40,040 nucleotides of DNA, from assembly GCF_000003605.2 (NCBI RefSeq), contig NW_003123905.1, positions 99,092 through 139,131 on the forward strand, in the 5' to 3' direction. The notes beneath the pieces are model-generated. The model did not search any database and was not told the DNA's origin. It was given only the letters and a program-made list of their open reading frames with translations. The position numbers and the translations under genes are program-made. Source of the stretch: Saccoglossus kowalevskii. Its lineage: Eukaryota > Hemichordata > Enteropneusta > Harrimaniidae. Position 1 is the first letter of the stretch. Each line of letters starts with the position of its first letter. This document shows, piece by piece, positions 22,667 to 35,175 of this stretch.

Positions 22667-23050
22667 TTACAACAACACCACCCTTATAGCACCACTAAGC
22701 GGTAACACTGGGAACAAACTGAGATGAAACCACATACACGAAACTTGTAGACAAAATTCCAAAAAGATCGGACATACCAAATTAATTGGAAATCCACTTT
22801 GATACAACGTGACTTTTAAGTTGACAGTTTCGCTGCGACAACATGGTGTAAGCGCAGCTGATAACCAGCTGGGATTATCACTGGTTGCACACACTTCGAT
22901 CGGTGATGGCGCCCTGCTACTGTTTCCCGGTGCACCGTGACTTTTTTTTATGACAATGATATCTTTTCTGACGATGAACCTACCCTTATGCACTTGTTTG
23001 CTTTGAGCCATTCTGAGCAGAGACGACGGAGTAATCATCCGTGACGCCAT
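22667..23050 (-). CDS. Hypothetical protein or 5' coding exon, not recognised
   Basis: A 127-codon minus-strand frame whose ATG sits in CAAGATGGCGTC, a strong start context that doubles as a YY1-like initiator. It begins MASRMITPSSLLRMAQSKQ. A GTATGT donor lies at 22777, so the true coding exon may be 22778-23050 (91 codons, phase 0). The residues beyond that donor are hydrophobic and look less like protein. Splicing in phase 0 to the synaptotagmin exon at 21471 would meet a stop within about ten codons, so it is not an N-terminal extension of that protein. G+C content is higher than in the surroundings. No family is recognised. Confidence 0.35.
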   Translation of the reverse strand: MASRMITPSSLLRMAQSKQVHKGRFIVRKDIIVIKKSHGAPGNSSRAPSPIEVCATSDNPSWLSAALTPCCRSETVNLKVTLYQSGFPINLVCPIFLEFCLQVSCMWFHLSLFPVLPLSGAIRVVLL

Positions 23051-24543
23051 CTTGAATCACGCTCAACTCATGCGTGAACGACTAAATCCCAGCGTTGGCA
23101 TTTCACGCTACAAGTTATATGGTTATGTCAATTCGGTTTTATTGAATCGACAAACAGCTCAGGTGGTTCTCTCGTCAGGTATTAACTGTTAAACACTATA
23201 CTCCGGCACTAATTGAAACTTATACAGTTAGTAGCAATGCTGCATTATTTTGTATCCAAACAATCTCAGCAGAGTGGTAGCGTGTTATTAGTTTCTGCAC
23301 AGAAACGATTCTATAACAAGAATCTGACCATTTTTCGTCTGATATCTTTTAAATAGAGAGTTCAAGCATTGTATACATGATCCCACGTCCCACAAATGGC
23401 GCGACGTGGTCTAATCTCGCACAATACAGGACCAAACCACGATATATTTAAATATAATTTCTTGGAGTTCTAACAGATCGTGAACGAGGGTGTATTCGGC
23501 CTCAACAAGAAATAGTGAATGTGCTCTAAATCTTTGAACAACTGGCACAGTCGGTTACATTAGTCATTCTAAGTTGATACCGCCATACGACGTTTGGTTG
23601 TTTACAAGAAGTATACCAATACTCAAATTAAAATAAACATGGCTAAGACACACGATTTTTTTCTGAATTAATATCATCGTTTCCATAGAAACGAGTTCAG
23701 GTACACCCACGTTCTATTTGCTCTCTGTCACATATTTGATATAATCTTCCTCACAGCAAAATGTCAACATTGTGTGTATAATGCTTTTGACACTTTCACT
23801 TTTTTTCCCTTGTTAGGCGCGACCATATAAAATTGAATTTTGGCTAATAGATCTCATATTTTGTCAATTACGTCAATCTATATACAGAAATAATCTTGTT
23901 ATTTAGCAAACCTATCAGGATTCTAGCCGAGGTTTGCCTAATTGTATTTTATTTATCCCGCTGGCTTCGATAAGGAACAAGTACTAGTATTTATTTCCAC
24001 GAAATATATGCTATGTGGCAGTAAATAATTCTAATACAACAACAATAACAATGTGAAGGTATTTTGTCTCTTGGAAAATGCGTTTTTTTAATAGTAAGAA
24101 TAATTCAAGAGTGGTCATGATCGAAAATAAGAAAACAAGAGGAATCGAGTACAGAATGTTGACGTTAATTGTGTTGCTTCTTCGTACAAAATTATATTCG
24201 TAACAGCATTAAGCCTCCACCCAATCCTTCGCTGAAGTATGCAAGCATGGGTATCGACGAAACATCCGCTAAAACAGAATACAACATTTTTTCCATTCTG
24301 TCGTACGTGGCGCACTTCACCAGTAGAAAATTTGCAAACAAATTGCATACTAGGCGCAGGTTTCAGACTGACACCCTCGATGACGGTAGGCAAAACCTAT
24401 TTTTAGGCCATAGATAAGGTTGTAACAGTGCTGATTTTTCAGAAGCAAGCTGCATGGTAACAGTAATGTAACAATCGTTGCACGAATTCACAATAATAAT
24501 ATGATAGAAAAAATTGATTTATTTTTCAATTCACTTTCAATCT
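23051..24543. other. Non-coding stretch with a weak two-strand open region
   Basis: Mostly AT-rich with no recognised gene. At 24115-24417 both strands are open for more than 80 codons and base composition is more balanced. The minus-strand frame contains QFVCKFSTGEVRHVRQNGK, which looks protein-like, but no splice sites of quality or family match support it. Confidence 0.3.
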
Positions 24544-24703
24544 TTAAAGCGGGGTGTCGTCACCTGCGCATGCGTCAGATGGCCATGTCATTGTTTACAA
24601 ACAAGCGTCTACCCATGAGCCTTTGCGGTATTAGCGTGTGTTGTTATCGTCGCTTGGGACTCAATATCCCGCGCGTGGACAGGTGACGACCCTCCCTCTT
24701 TAA
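24544..24703 (+). mobile_element. TTAA-bounded MITE, family A copy 3
   Basis: Begins TTAA-AGCGGGGTGTCGTCACCTGCG and ends CAGGTGACGACCCTCCCTCT-TTAA. It is full length and in the same orientation as copy 1. Terminal inverted repeats extend about 25 bases and include CGTCACCTGCGCATGCG. Confidence 0.88.
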
Positions 24704-25773
24704 ATGGTTAAAGCGACATATGTCGTTACACAGCTTACGATCGAATTCCGTATAAACAATGTGTTGTACTGGTTTTGGTTACGTCGCAGGGGAACTACAG
24801 ACACGGCGCGACGCGGCGACTGTGGCATTTTCAATAATTGGAAAAATAATTATTAGAATACAATAAAGTAGAAAGCAATCACAGAACCAAAACATAACTT
24901 GCAAATCACTGCGCGGTTAACTTATAGAACTTATATTCAGGTTCGAAACGGGTCGCGCGTCTGTTGAATGCAAATGAGTATATTATACTGAGTACAAATG
25001 AGATGAAATCGACAACTGTTCGCGGAAGCCCATTACAAGGCGAAGCAATTCATCGTACAGTATCTTGTCACCATGTTACAGGCACCTGACATTTTACTTG
25101 TGTTTTATAATTCATAGTGTCTAATGAAATACTTGTGTTTCCCGTGGACAGGTGTCGACGTTTTATTGGCACGTCTTTATAATTGTCAATCATGTCACGT
25201 ATGGTGGTAGATGTGTATATTATATCAGGTGAATGACCGCGCTATCAAGATAAAGATCGTTTGAAGGCGCCGTCAAAGACTTGACCTGATCGCATCGTTG
25301 TCAAAACATATATTCTGCTGAAATTCTAGTAGATAAAAATTTAGTTCAAGGCGTTTGCGTAGCGATGTAGATTGCATTTCGGCGTTCAAGCGTAAACAGC
25401 CACGTTAAGTTAGAAGCCGACTCAAAAATTAAAATAATGTATTGTATAATTGTATAAGGATGTTAAATTTGAAATAAAATGTTTGGATCACCACAGTATT
25501 TTTTTCGAGAAAGTAGTGCTTATATTCTGCCAATATTAGAACGCTTTTACAATTGGTTCATTGATTCATGGGCAAAGACATGGAGATCCAGTGGCATGGT
25601 GGCATAGGTTAAACAATATATACGAATGATAAGTATTATTTTTTGGAGCAAATTATTTATTTTTTTAAATCGAGCTCTTTAAATGTGATGAAAATGCTAT
25701 TCTGCTATTAGCATTTTGTTCTCTGGAAATGTTCTCAAAGTATCAAATTTTGAATAATGTTTAGCCAATTTTC
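24704..25773. other. Non-coding stretch between two MITEs
   Basis: About 1.07 kb separating two inversely oriented family A elements. AT-rich, with no open frame of note and no RNA gene recognised. Confidence 0.4.
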
Positions 25774-25938
25774 TTAAAGCGGGAGGGTCGTCACCTGCGC
25801 ACGCGCGAGAATTGAGTCCCAAGCGACGATAACAACACACGCTAAACACGCAAAGGCTCATGGGTAGACGCTTGTTTGTAAACAATGACACGCTATGGCC
25901 ATCTGACGCATGCGCAGGTGACGATTCTCCCGCTTTAA
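25774..25938 (-). mobile_element. TTAA-bounded MITE, family A copy 4
   Basis: Begins TTAA-AGCGGGAGGGTCGTCACC and ends CAGGTGACGATTCTCCCGCT-TTAA. It is full length, in the opposite orientation to copies 1 and 3, and has the cleanest pair of terminal inverted repeats in the window. The candidate exon at 26071-26202 lies about 130 bases away, and its frame read without splicing would run into this element. Confidence 0.9.
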
Positions 25939-26070
25939 AATGCGGCATTCGAACACCAGCAGAATGATGTTTAAAGATACAATTTTATCACGCACACAAA
26001 CGTAAACACGAACAAGATTACTCATTTCTACAACAACAGATATTGCGTTATGTAATAGTTTTTCACATAC

Positions 26071-26202
26071 CGCGCGAAATGTTTCCTTCGGTGGCTTTAA
26101 CCTTTTGAAGAAGCACACAAACTCTTCGAGCGCCAAAGTAGACGGTTTTCGCCATTCACAATTTTTAAACCCACATATTTTTTCCACAATTTTGATCAGA
26201 AC
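26071..26202 (-). CDS. Candidate internal exon of an unrecognised gene
   Basis: On the minus strand a TTTTCCACTGGCTTCAG acceptor ends at 26203 and a GTATGTG donor starts at 26070. They frame 132 bases (44 codons), phase 0 at both ends, open throughout. The peptide is charged and protein-like, for example LALEEFVCFFKRLKPPKE, and includes Cys-Gly-Phe-Lys-Asn-Cys. The frame also stays open upstream to an ATG at 26322, giving a hydrophobic stretch, so a terminal exon of 84 codons is an alternative. No family is recognised and no partner exon is proved. Confidence 0.35.
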
Positions 26203-26322
26203 CTGAAGCCAGTGGAAAATTATATCCATTTGGACCAAAATTATCAAACAAATTATAGACAAATAGAAAAAATATAACGCAAAAACGTTGCTAGGAAAAA
26301 TGATGGCGCTCGAGGGTTTCAC

Positions 26323-28693
26323 GCATGAATTGTCGGTACCGCTGCTTTCTTATATCTAAACAACACGACACTTCCCATGCCTTGCGTTTGAATGGCAGCT
26401 TAATCTGAAACTTGTTCCCAAAAGAACTGAACTCGTACAACCATGTACATTAGTCGCTGCAGCGTATTAGTGATGTTCCAATGATCTATCATCAAAGACC
26501 GGCGATAAAAAAAAGATTAATAGGTTGACATGACATAATAACACAAACTGGTTAGATGTAAAATATGAGATCGATCTGATGGAGAATAGTTCCATCATAA
26601 TTCCCTAATGGATGTTCACTCTTCTGAGGTGGGAATTGAGAAAAACAACGTAAATCTCCGCCGCCATGTGTTGCTCTTAGGTATTTACGTTCCCTGATAA
26701 TCATTCGCCTCCATACGCAATTACATATCAGATGAGCATTGAAGCACGTACGATAATGCGTGACGTACAGGGGTCACGGAAGTGACGGTTTGTGCTAGAT
26801 ATGCACTCAATCGAGTTTGTGTTCTTCTGATTCGTGTCGGTATCCGAAAATGTCATTGACAAATGACGGTAGATAGAAACCGGCGGGTCATTATCGATAC
26901 TTTCTATGTTCAAATTGTAAAACAATAACGACGCATTTAATACGCAAGTGACGATGGGCTGGGTCGATGCAGCTTCCTCCTCTTCTTGTCTTTTGCAAGG
27001 TTGCAAAATACAAATAAAACATTCAATCAAATTTGTTTTGCGATCACACGGTCACAGAGAATCACATGGAATGCAATACGTACGGGAGCGCCAGGCACCA
27101 GATGAATGCAAAATTAATGAGACATTTTCATCTGATACCCTCCAATGAAAATATGAAACCGATAGATATCAATTAGTACTGATGTCCTCAGGTAATTTTA
27201 TATTCCATAATAGCCCTGACGACAGTTATCTTCTTCAATTTCAAATATGCATTATGTCTTTTCCCTAAAGGTCACATATAGAGTATAGAGTTGTCCAGTA
27301 ACAATATAATGTTACAATAATTTACTTTCAGTTTAACCATGTTGAATTGTTTGCAATATTTGAATATATAAACGTGAAATTATCATTAGTTGCGATCCCA
27401 ACAGTTATTGCACCAGGACCTGCGAGCATGCACAATCTAGTTTAAAACGTGCACGAATACTTATCATCAGTTTTAAATTCCCTTCTTTCTCAAAACTCTT
27501 GAAGTGAATGCACAATCACGGCAATCACATTTTATCTCAAGTAAATCTCGATAATCCACCGACAAGAATGATACAAACGTAGTACTAAAACACACATATT
27601 CACACGAACAAGAATCATCAAAATATCCTGTCCCTTTTGGCTAGCTTCATCTATATTAATTGTGACAATGTATTTCCGTAATCTGGGTTATACGTTTTAA
27701 AACCCCGATTATATGACATACTAGTAATTACATGCATCATAATCAATATGGTTTGTCGCCGCGAAAATGCTACTTCCCCGTAGAATCGAACAAGCGCTGT
27801 CATCTCAATTAAACGTTGAGATAATGCTGTAATGATACAACGCCGGAAGCGGATCTTTTCATCACACGTGTTTGCGTAATAAAAGCGAGGATGGTGACGT
27901 ATGTCGAATTGTATAGCAACGTATATATTGTGTAGAATGTATCATTTAAACGTTGAATTGTGTAATACGGATTACTTATTAGTCCGGAATGGATTGTACA
28001 ACGTGCGCGCGTGCGTGCATACATGAGTGCATGTCTTTCTCGGAAATCAGTCGATTAAACTGAAATAAACTGGTTGCAATGAAATATATGGAATATGCTG
28101 CATTACACAACGATCGGTGATTGCTAACTGACGGCATAAGACAATATTAAAATGGCCTATTAATAGCCAATTTTAATCAGGAATAAAAAAATACGAAAGA
28201 GGTATTCCAACCAATGCTATTGTTCAATCTGCGAGAACTTCGTATGGTTTATTATATAGAATATGAATTTACCAGTCATGTATTTGTTCACTGCATGGAG
28301 ATGGAATACACTCATAGCCTAGTATATGCCACTCGACTGACACGGGCACCGGTAATGGAAATTTAAAGTATGTACTTATCAAACAGTTTGTACTACGTCT
28401 TGCAATCGCACGAGACTTCATTATCAATATTGCTGTTTATTGCAATTTCTTAATAGCTCGTTATCGCATTCGCTTTAATTCATTTCATAAATATAATATT
28501 CATACTACATTTTGAAGTGCATTTTATATACGACTTTCGCTGATTACAAAAAAAAACACAGACAGTATTACTACTCTGGTAGGGATGATTCAACGGTTGT
28601 GGGTACCTGAATTAAAACTGCTCCCAGTTACAATGAATCTCGTTATATCACGTCCAGAAACGCTAGTTTGATAATCTTTGGTACGTTAAAATT
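26323..28693. other. Intergenic or intronic, nothing recognised
   Basis: AT-rich sequence. A minus-strand frame at 26728-27030 contains a patch with RQEEEEAASTQPIVTC but has no convincing splice sites. A short CG-containing purine-pyrimidine alternating run (GTGCGCGCGTGCGTGCATAC) occurs near 28001. Confidence 0.35.
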
Positions 28694-28807
28694 GGGAGGA
28701 GAGAGGGGAAGGAAGGAAGGAAGGAAGGAAGGAAGGAGGGAAAGAAAGAAAGAAAGAAGGAAAGCAGGAAGGAAGGAAGGAAGGAAGGAAGGAATGAAGG
28801 AAGGAAG

Positions 28808-28856
<49 letters not shown>

Positions 28857-28925
28857 AGGGAGGGAGGGCGGGAGGGAGGAAGGGAGGGAGGGAGAGAGGT
28901 AGGAAGGGTTAGGGAGAGAGGGAGG
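28694..28925 (+). repeat. Compound GGAA/GAAA/GGCA/GGGA tract
   Basis: About 230 bases in which the plus strand is almost entirely purine. It consists of GGAA units, a short GAAA block, more GGAA units, 11 tandem GCAG units at 28811-28854 and then GGGA units. The 94-codon frame across it (Gly/Arg/Lys/Glu-rich) is a by-product of the repeat and not a gene. Confidence 0.97.
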
Positions 28926-31900
28926 ATCGAAAAATGTTCTGGCTTAACTTAGCTGATTAAAATATAACAATTCGTAAGCATCCGCGTAAGTAACAAATCA
29001 TCTTCAGAATTGCTAATACCGACATAGTTTAATACGAAACTCAATTATTTCACATTTCAATATCGGGAGAATCTCGTCCAATATATCATTAATTCATTAA
29101 AAAGGTAGTTACATTATTGTTAATGTCTAAATTAGTGTTTGCATCGGACGCCAAAATATTCGTGCATCCATGTGACCACTCTACCCATGTCTAGGTCATT
29201 ATTGCCGCCACGGATGCATATACAAATATATCAACCTTCACACGACCATGGTCAAACATATCCAGCAGAAATTTAGTATATAAGTTTCTTTTGTGATAAC
29301 AATGTCCTCATTGGGTGGTCTGCTGCATGGTGTTAATTTCTTTGTTCGCCTATTCGTCTGAAAATGTTATATATCAACTAATGTACTGAATCGAATGATA
29401 ATCTGAATAGGAAACCATTCAATGTACTGAGAAATATAAGCATTGCCTGTTATAGAAATTGTTGCGGCACATGGCATGATATTGTGTAATTTGCTTTAAT
29501 CTGTTGCGCCTACAATTTACATATCCCTTGGTGATGTTATTTATCTCATACAGCTTAAATTCCTTCATTTCCGTCATCTCACCTAACATACATATACGTT
29601 TCCCGGACTATAGGGAATGAATGATGTAAAAACATCTATTTAATGGAATAATGTTAATAGGAAAGTATAACTCATAGAGAAATCATAAAAATAATTACTC
29701 CCGCAATAACTAGAGAATTAAGGTAAATTACAACAATTTATATCTTTGGTGTGATTAAATTAAAATATTTCGAGCAGAGATATACCACTGCGTCAAAAGA
29801 AAACAGTGCCATGTTGGCAACAGGCATATATTTAAGAAGCTATAATAAGGACGCTATATCAGACCATTACGTCTGACATTCTGTTCTGTCACAAAGCATA
29901 TACGTTAATGTACTAACGAAATAACTACTAACGCTGTTGCAACGATACAAAAAATAAACCATTAGTAAGTATATTCTAGTGCTGTTAAATGTTAAACACA
30001 GTATGTGGGAATTCGAAGTAGAAATATTGAAGATGAATAAGAAAGAACACGTCAATGGAATTGACCCGATTTAATATATTGTTAACGAAAATATATTGAT
30101 TGCGAAAGCGTATTGCTGAATAGATAGTAGAAAATCAACTTCGTTTTGAAAACAAATAGATACATACACAAGCATTATAAATGAGTAATTTCAAAAAAGA
30201 ATGTGAATAAAAAAGCTACTCTGTTTTTATATTTTTTGTTCGTATTTATATATTACTTTTTTCCAATTTGGTATTTTATATGGTTAGATTTGTATTGAGG
30301 CATTATTAAAGCATCAACATTGTGAAACTAGTAACACGGACTTTTTTTGTTGGAATGGAATCGTATTGATGTTCATAGTTTGACATTTGAAGATTTTTAA
30401 TATCTGTTCAACTGTGGAACAATTGGGCGGATACTACTATCCAGGGACCGGAATACGTGGGCGGGGTTCATATTTTACTTTCAGCTTTCTCTTCTGTTGC
30501 AGAATATACGCTTGCCGAGTAACTTTATAAATATCATGCATTTTACAAGGAAAAGCTAGTTGTATATCTATTTCCCGAAAGTATGTGTTTATCGAGAGTG
30601 GCAGTCACGTCTTGAGGCAAACCCAAATGATAAATGGGTTGATCAGATTAAATCATAATTTATATTGTTATACATCAGTCACCGTAACGCCATAAGATTC
30701 AGCGTGCCGTAATTTTGCGGTATTTTACGGGGTATTTTCATCCTACCATATTAGGAAATGCGAATTCTAAAAATGGAATGAATACGCGCGTAAGCGTCCT
30801 CTAATAATAAAAACAAACATGGCTGCCACCAAAGTTTGACCGGACTCCACACAAAGAAGTTCGCTGATTATGTTCCAAACATTTTGGATTTTGGCATTCC
30901 GATGATGTATAATAATAAAGTTATTACGATGATACCTCAAAGTATGCACTCAGATAGTACACCGTCGAATTGACCTCCGCTGAACGTCGGTCGATTATCT
31001 CGCTGTACTGTCTTCGTGCATACTTTAAGGCATCCTCGTAATAACATTATATTATTAAACAAATATTATTAAATATTAATGTTAAGATTAGTGATAGACT
31101 GTAATGCTTAGTCGACGACAACAGATAAGTGACGTGTGCAAAGTTTCTACGATTTCACTTAGCTGAACATTCAATAGAATGACAAATGTGAGTTTAATGG
31201 AGCCTAATGTTGAATAATAAATAATTAATTTACAAATACCTAATTACCGATCGCCGGTAGCGTGCTAGTGTACAGAATCTAACTGGATTTGAACATCATA
31301 AAACGGTCGACTCCTAGCTTGGATCAAATCCACGGTGATTATACCACATACCACGAGAGACCAAATCCGCTGTACTCAGGTCAGTGTACTACGGTCTCAG
31401 TTGGATTGAAAAGGGACTGAGTGGAATTGGCTGTTGCGTTGGTCAAAGTCATTGTACCGTGGGGGAGTGTGCCATAGACACAGTGGAGAAGCTAAATCCA
31501 CAAGCCAGAATTTAGTCACGGATGTGATGAAGGAGCCATTATTAAGGTGCACAGCTGCTTTTGTTCAATTAAATAGTCAAGTGATAATAATGCAATTAGC
31601 ACAGAAATTTCAGGAGACATTTAATGTTCGAGGATATCGCAGAGCTTTCAAAAATACTGAATTATTAATAGTTAATTGAATGTCAAAAAGTAAATGTTCA
31701 GAGGAACTTGCGGATTAATACATGTGTGTTTTCCTCATGGTTTATTAATCATTCTAAACACAGTTTTGAAAATGGCTTCACTATGCAACAACATATGTAA
31801 ATTTGAAAGCACACAGATAAACCCACAAAAATATACCCTGTCCATGTAATTACATAAAGAACAGTTGTCGTCTCGTAGCGTGCTTTCAAATTTCAAATTA

Positions 31901-32152
31901 GTATACTGACTAATAATGTATTTTACTTTCGTTTCATGTGACCCGTATCGAACACGACGCGGCGTGAAGGCGACTACCGTCATGGCCATGCATTGCGCTT
32001 ATCAATTAGGGGTACAGTACGATACGGTTTGACGAATATGAACATAATTATCTATCCTTGACGATATAATTATATATACAGTAAATATTCTAAACTGCTG
32101 CTGGAAAAGAAAAAGGAGTAATAATTCCCTAAATTATACTATAAAACAATAT
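28926..32152. other. Intergenic or intronic, nothing recognised
   Basis: AT-rich, with only short open frames on both strands. A frame at 31735-31989 (minus) starts MAMTVVAFTPRRVRYG in a moderate context but quickly becomes AT-driven. No repeats shared with the rest of the window were seen. Confidence 0.35.
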
Positions 32153-32275
32153 TTATAATATAATATAATATAATATACTATCGTGATGGGATGTGATGTT
32201 GTGGTTCTATGCTATGTGGAGCGATGCGATGTGATTTTGTGATGCAATGTAAAGTGATGTAATATGATATGAAAG
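32153..32275. repeat. TATAA microsatellite followed by GATGT-rich degenerate repeat
   Basis: Five or so TATAA units at 32153-32178 are followed by about 85 bases in which GATG/GATGTGAT-like words recur irregularly (GATGGGATGTGATGTTGTGG and so on). It looks like an old, decayed tandem repeat. Confidence 0.7.
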
Positions 32276-34199
32276 AGCAATTCAAGTCGCATCGTCGTCT
32301 ATTCAGTTACTACACAACTACAATAATAGCTCCATGATTGATCGGGCATTTAGATTTAACTGATCTGTCAAGTAATCACAATACAGTGTGTGACACGGAA
32401 TACCTTGTATGTCCCAGCAATCATTTAAAGGTTTAAGCAGTTAGTCACATGCTGAAGTGTTATAACTTATACATCATTATATGGAATTCTGAATAGAAAA
32501 ACATTTATACGCATGCGTGATTGTCGTTCACCTATCCACTAAGGCAAATTTCACTGTAAAAAGGTTAGTTTCACTATCTGAGAATACTTGACAGACTAAC
32601 ATGTAAAATACTAGTGGGTTTTAGATCAATTATCATATCAATCACTATTACAGTTATTAATTAGTTTAATGACAAAGATGCAAATATGTCTAACCTTGAT
32701 GAATAATAACGTCAACTTTACAAACTACACACTTGCCTTGCAAAATATTGACGTGAAAGATAATATGGTGAAACACTTGACATTTTCAAAATTATTAATA
32801 GTACATTATCAAAAAAATGTCTCCCGTTAGAAAATCATTACATTACATTTTAATCTCGATAACTAGAAATGAAACTCTAAATATTCTGCGTGGGCAACCA
32901 TTTCACATCAAACACAATTATTTGTCGCCCATTTCTAAAACATGACATTGATGGACAACTGGTCAAATTTCTAAATTGTCGCATGTTGTGTTGCACATAA
33001 ATTAATTACAACTCTACAATGAGATTCGACTCGCGATCACGGAAATCGCCTCCCGAATTTCAAATGATGTATATTGAGCACAATCCCACAGTTACTAGTT
33101 GGAAATGCACAAGCCGAATTTCATTACAAGACTTTTTTTTTGAATTGGGGGAATCACGTTTTAAAATGTTTATGGGACACAGGGGTGACGTTGATTTAGT
33201 GAAATGGTGCACACGCTGTATTACTGAATGTGCAACGAACTGAAAACCTAAAATTTATATTTATATTCGTTATATAGTGGAATATTTGTCAGTAAAACAA
33301 ATGATTGCAATTTGTATTATTTCAATAATATATATATTTCAAGATATAAATAAATGTTAATATCAGAATATCAGCAGCGATGTTCCTCTGTTAACTCATA
33401 ATTCATTCTATAGCTCAAGAATTTTGATTTCTATCTTAAATTTCTATTTTTATTGCTCAATTCCGAATGAGAATGTGGCGTTGGGATACCCTTACTTCAT
33501 CATAATTCACCATCACTAAATGTGAATAGCACATTATTCAAAGCAAAAATACACAAACAATAATTACGATGTTGTTTTCTTTGTCGTGTATTCACGTTGG
33601 ATTTCACGCATAACGCGAGTTACGCATTGAAGGGAATAATAATAGTTTTTTATGAACCTATTGGTTATAAATTTTATATGAACACCTCTCCGGCAATGCC
33701 TTCAACACCACAGTAAGTACGAAAACACACACGTGTCACTGAGTGCTTTATAAAGCATTTTCGTTCAACTGCCAGGTGTATCTAAACTGCAAAGTGGAGT
33801 GATATAATATTTTTATGGACGTAAAAACAAAAGAATATTTTAGTGGAGGTGGAAATTATGACGCACATTGTACTTAACCAAAACATTCGAAACAATCACT
33901 TGCATTAGTATCGTGCAAGAAGATATAATATAAAACTTATATTACTTTATTTTAGTAACAGTACAATCTTTTGCGTGACATGTACTACAATAACTCCTGG
34001 TATCAACTACTAGTGTTGTATATTTTCTTTCCTCACAAGCTTGTCTGATAAATTGTTCACTCCAATTGATTTTCAAATGATAACGATTTCAAAGTTACAT
34101 TACAATAAGTAATCTGTTAATCTTTGACATTAACATTATGTTTTTGATAGAGTTAACATTGAAGAAGAAAAAAAACGCAAGGAAAATAACTCCCTTGAA
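32276..34199. other. Intergenic or intronic, nothing recognised
   Basis: AT-rich. The longest frame, 33019-33243 (plus, 74 codons), shows no motif, and nothing supports it as a gene. Confidence 0.35.
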
Positions 34200-34221
34200 T
34201 GATTGGGTATTTAAGTGGGTG

Positions 34222-34260
34222 TATATAAAAGGTTATATGTGGGAGCGTGAGTGTTGGGGA
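34222..34260 (+). promoter_or_regulatory. TATA-box-like core promoter candidate
   Basis: TATATAAAAGG at 34222-34232 is a near-ideal TATA box. It is followed about 25-35 bases later by a more GC-rich segment (GGGAGCGTGAGTGTTGGGGAGAGG) where a transcription start would be expected. No open reading frame begins soon after it, so it could be a first non-coding exon, an unrelated RNA promoter or chance in AT-rich DNA. Confidence 0.2.
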
Positions 34261-35175
34261 GAGGTAGTCACCTGAGCAAAGACAATTATCGTACTGTACA
34301 TTACAATGTAACTAGTAAAGTTTGGGAAAAGGTCATATGCTCAATAATAATGATGGCTGTTTTGGTAGTGTGCTATTCGCCAGCAGCATACCAAATGTGA
34401 AAGCTATATGAAATACGTCAATGTAAAGGCGGTAAGCACTGCAAAACAGACTAATGTTCACTATACACCATTCACTCATCTCACAAAATAAAAAAAAAAT
34501 ACACAACATAAAACGCTGCTGGAAAACCCCGTCGTGACTGTTTAAAAATAATACAATGTACAGTAGGCGGGTGGAGGTATCGATATACATAAATGAGGTT
34601 CATCGCAGAGTTCATTAAATAATAATAGAGCCCCTGGTAGTATGTGACATTTCCAGTGGCGACGTTCGTTTTCTCAAATTACGTACCAGATAATAGTAAA
34701 TTGCACAAAAAGCATTGATATGCTGCTTCCTTGCTTCCGTACTCGAAATTTTGTATAATCAATATCATTCTACTCCAATAAAAATAATTGTAGATATTTT
34801 GTAGACAGCAATTGTGTATCTTTAAAGGATGCTAAATGATGTTTTTAAATTGACGCCAAAAAACGAAAGGTTTTCTAATCGCAATTGTCTGCTAAAAACC
34901 TGATGTCTACATTAGATACGTGTTATCAATACTGTTGAGTATTGAGGCTAGTTGTTACTGTTGGTTCAATAGCGTTTGATGATAAAAAGAAATAGTTTTT
35001 TCACAACGCCAATAATATATATCCAATAGGTATATATTGATTACGGTAAAATAAAAAATATATATTTGGCATATAGTCTTGTAGTCTAGCATTACAGTAA
35101 AATCCAAGGCACATGTCTAAATATGAATCAGAACAATCCTTAAATCTTCTTGTTCTTAAGTCCAGAGTAACTTAC

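Noticed and set aside
24115-24417. Overlapping open frames on both strands
   Set aside because: Both look partly protein-like, but neither has good splice sites, a strong start or a recognised motif; left as a comment in the surrounding stretch.
26728-27030. 100-codon minus-strand frame with an acidic patch
   Set aside because: No good acceptor or donor frames it and no family is recognised.
28668-28952. 94-codon plus-strand frame rich in Gly, Arg, Lys and Glu
   Set aside because: It is a translation of the GGAA/GGCA/GGGA microsatellite; four-base units read in three frames give a periodic peptide without coding meaning.
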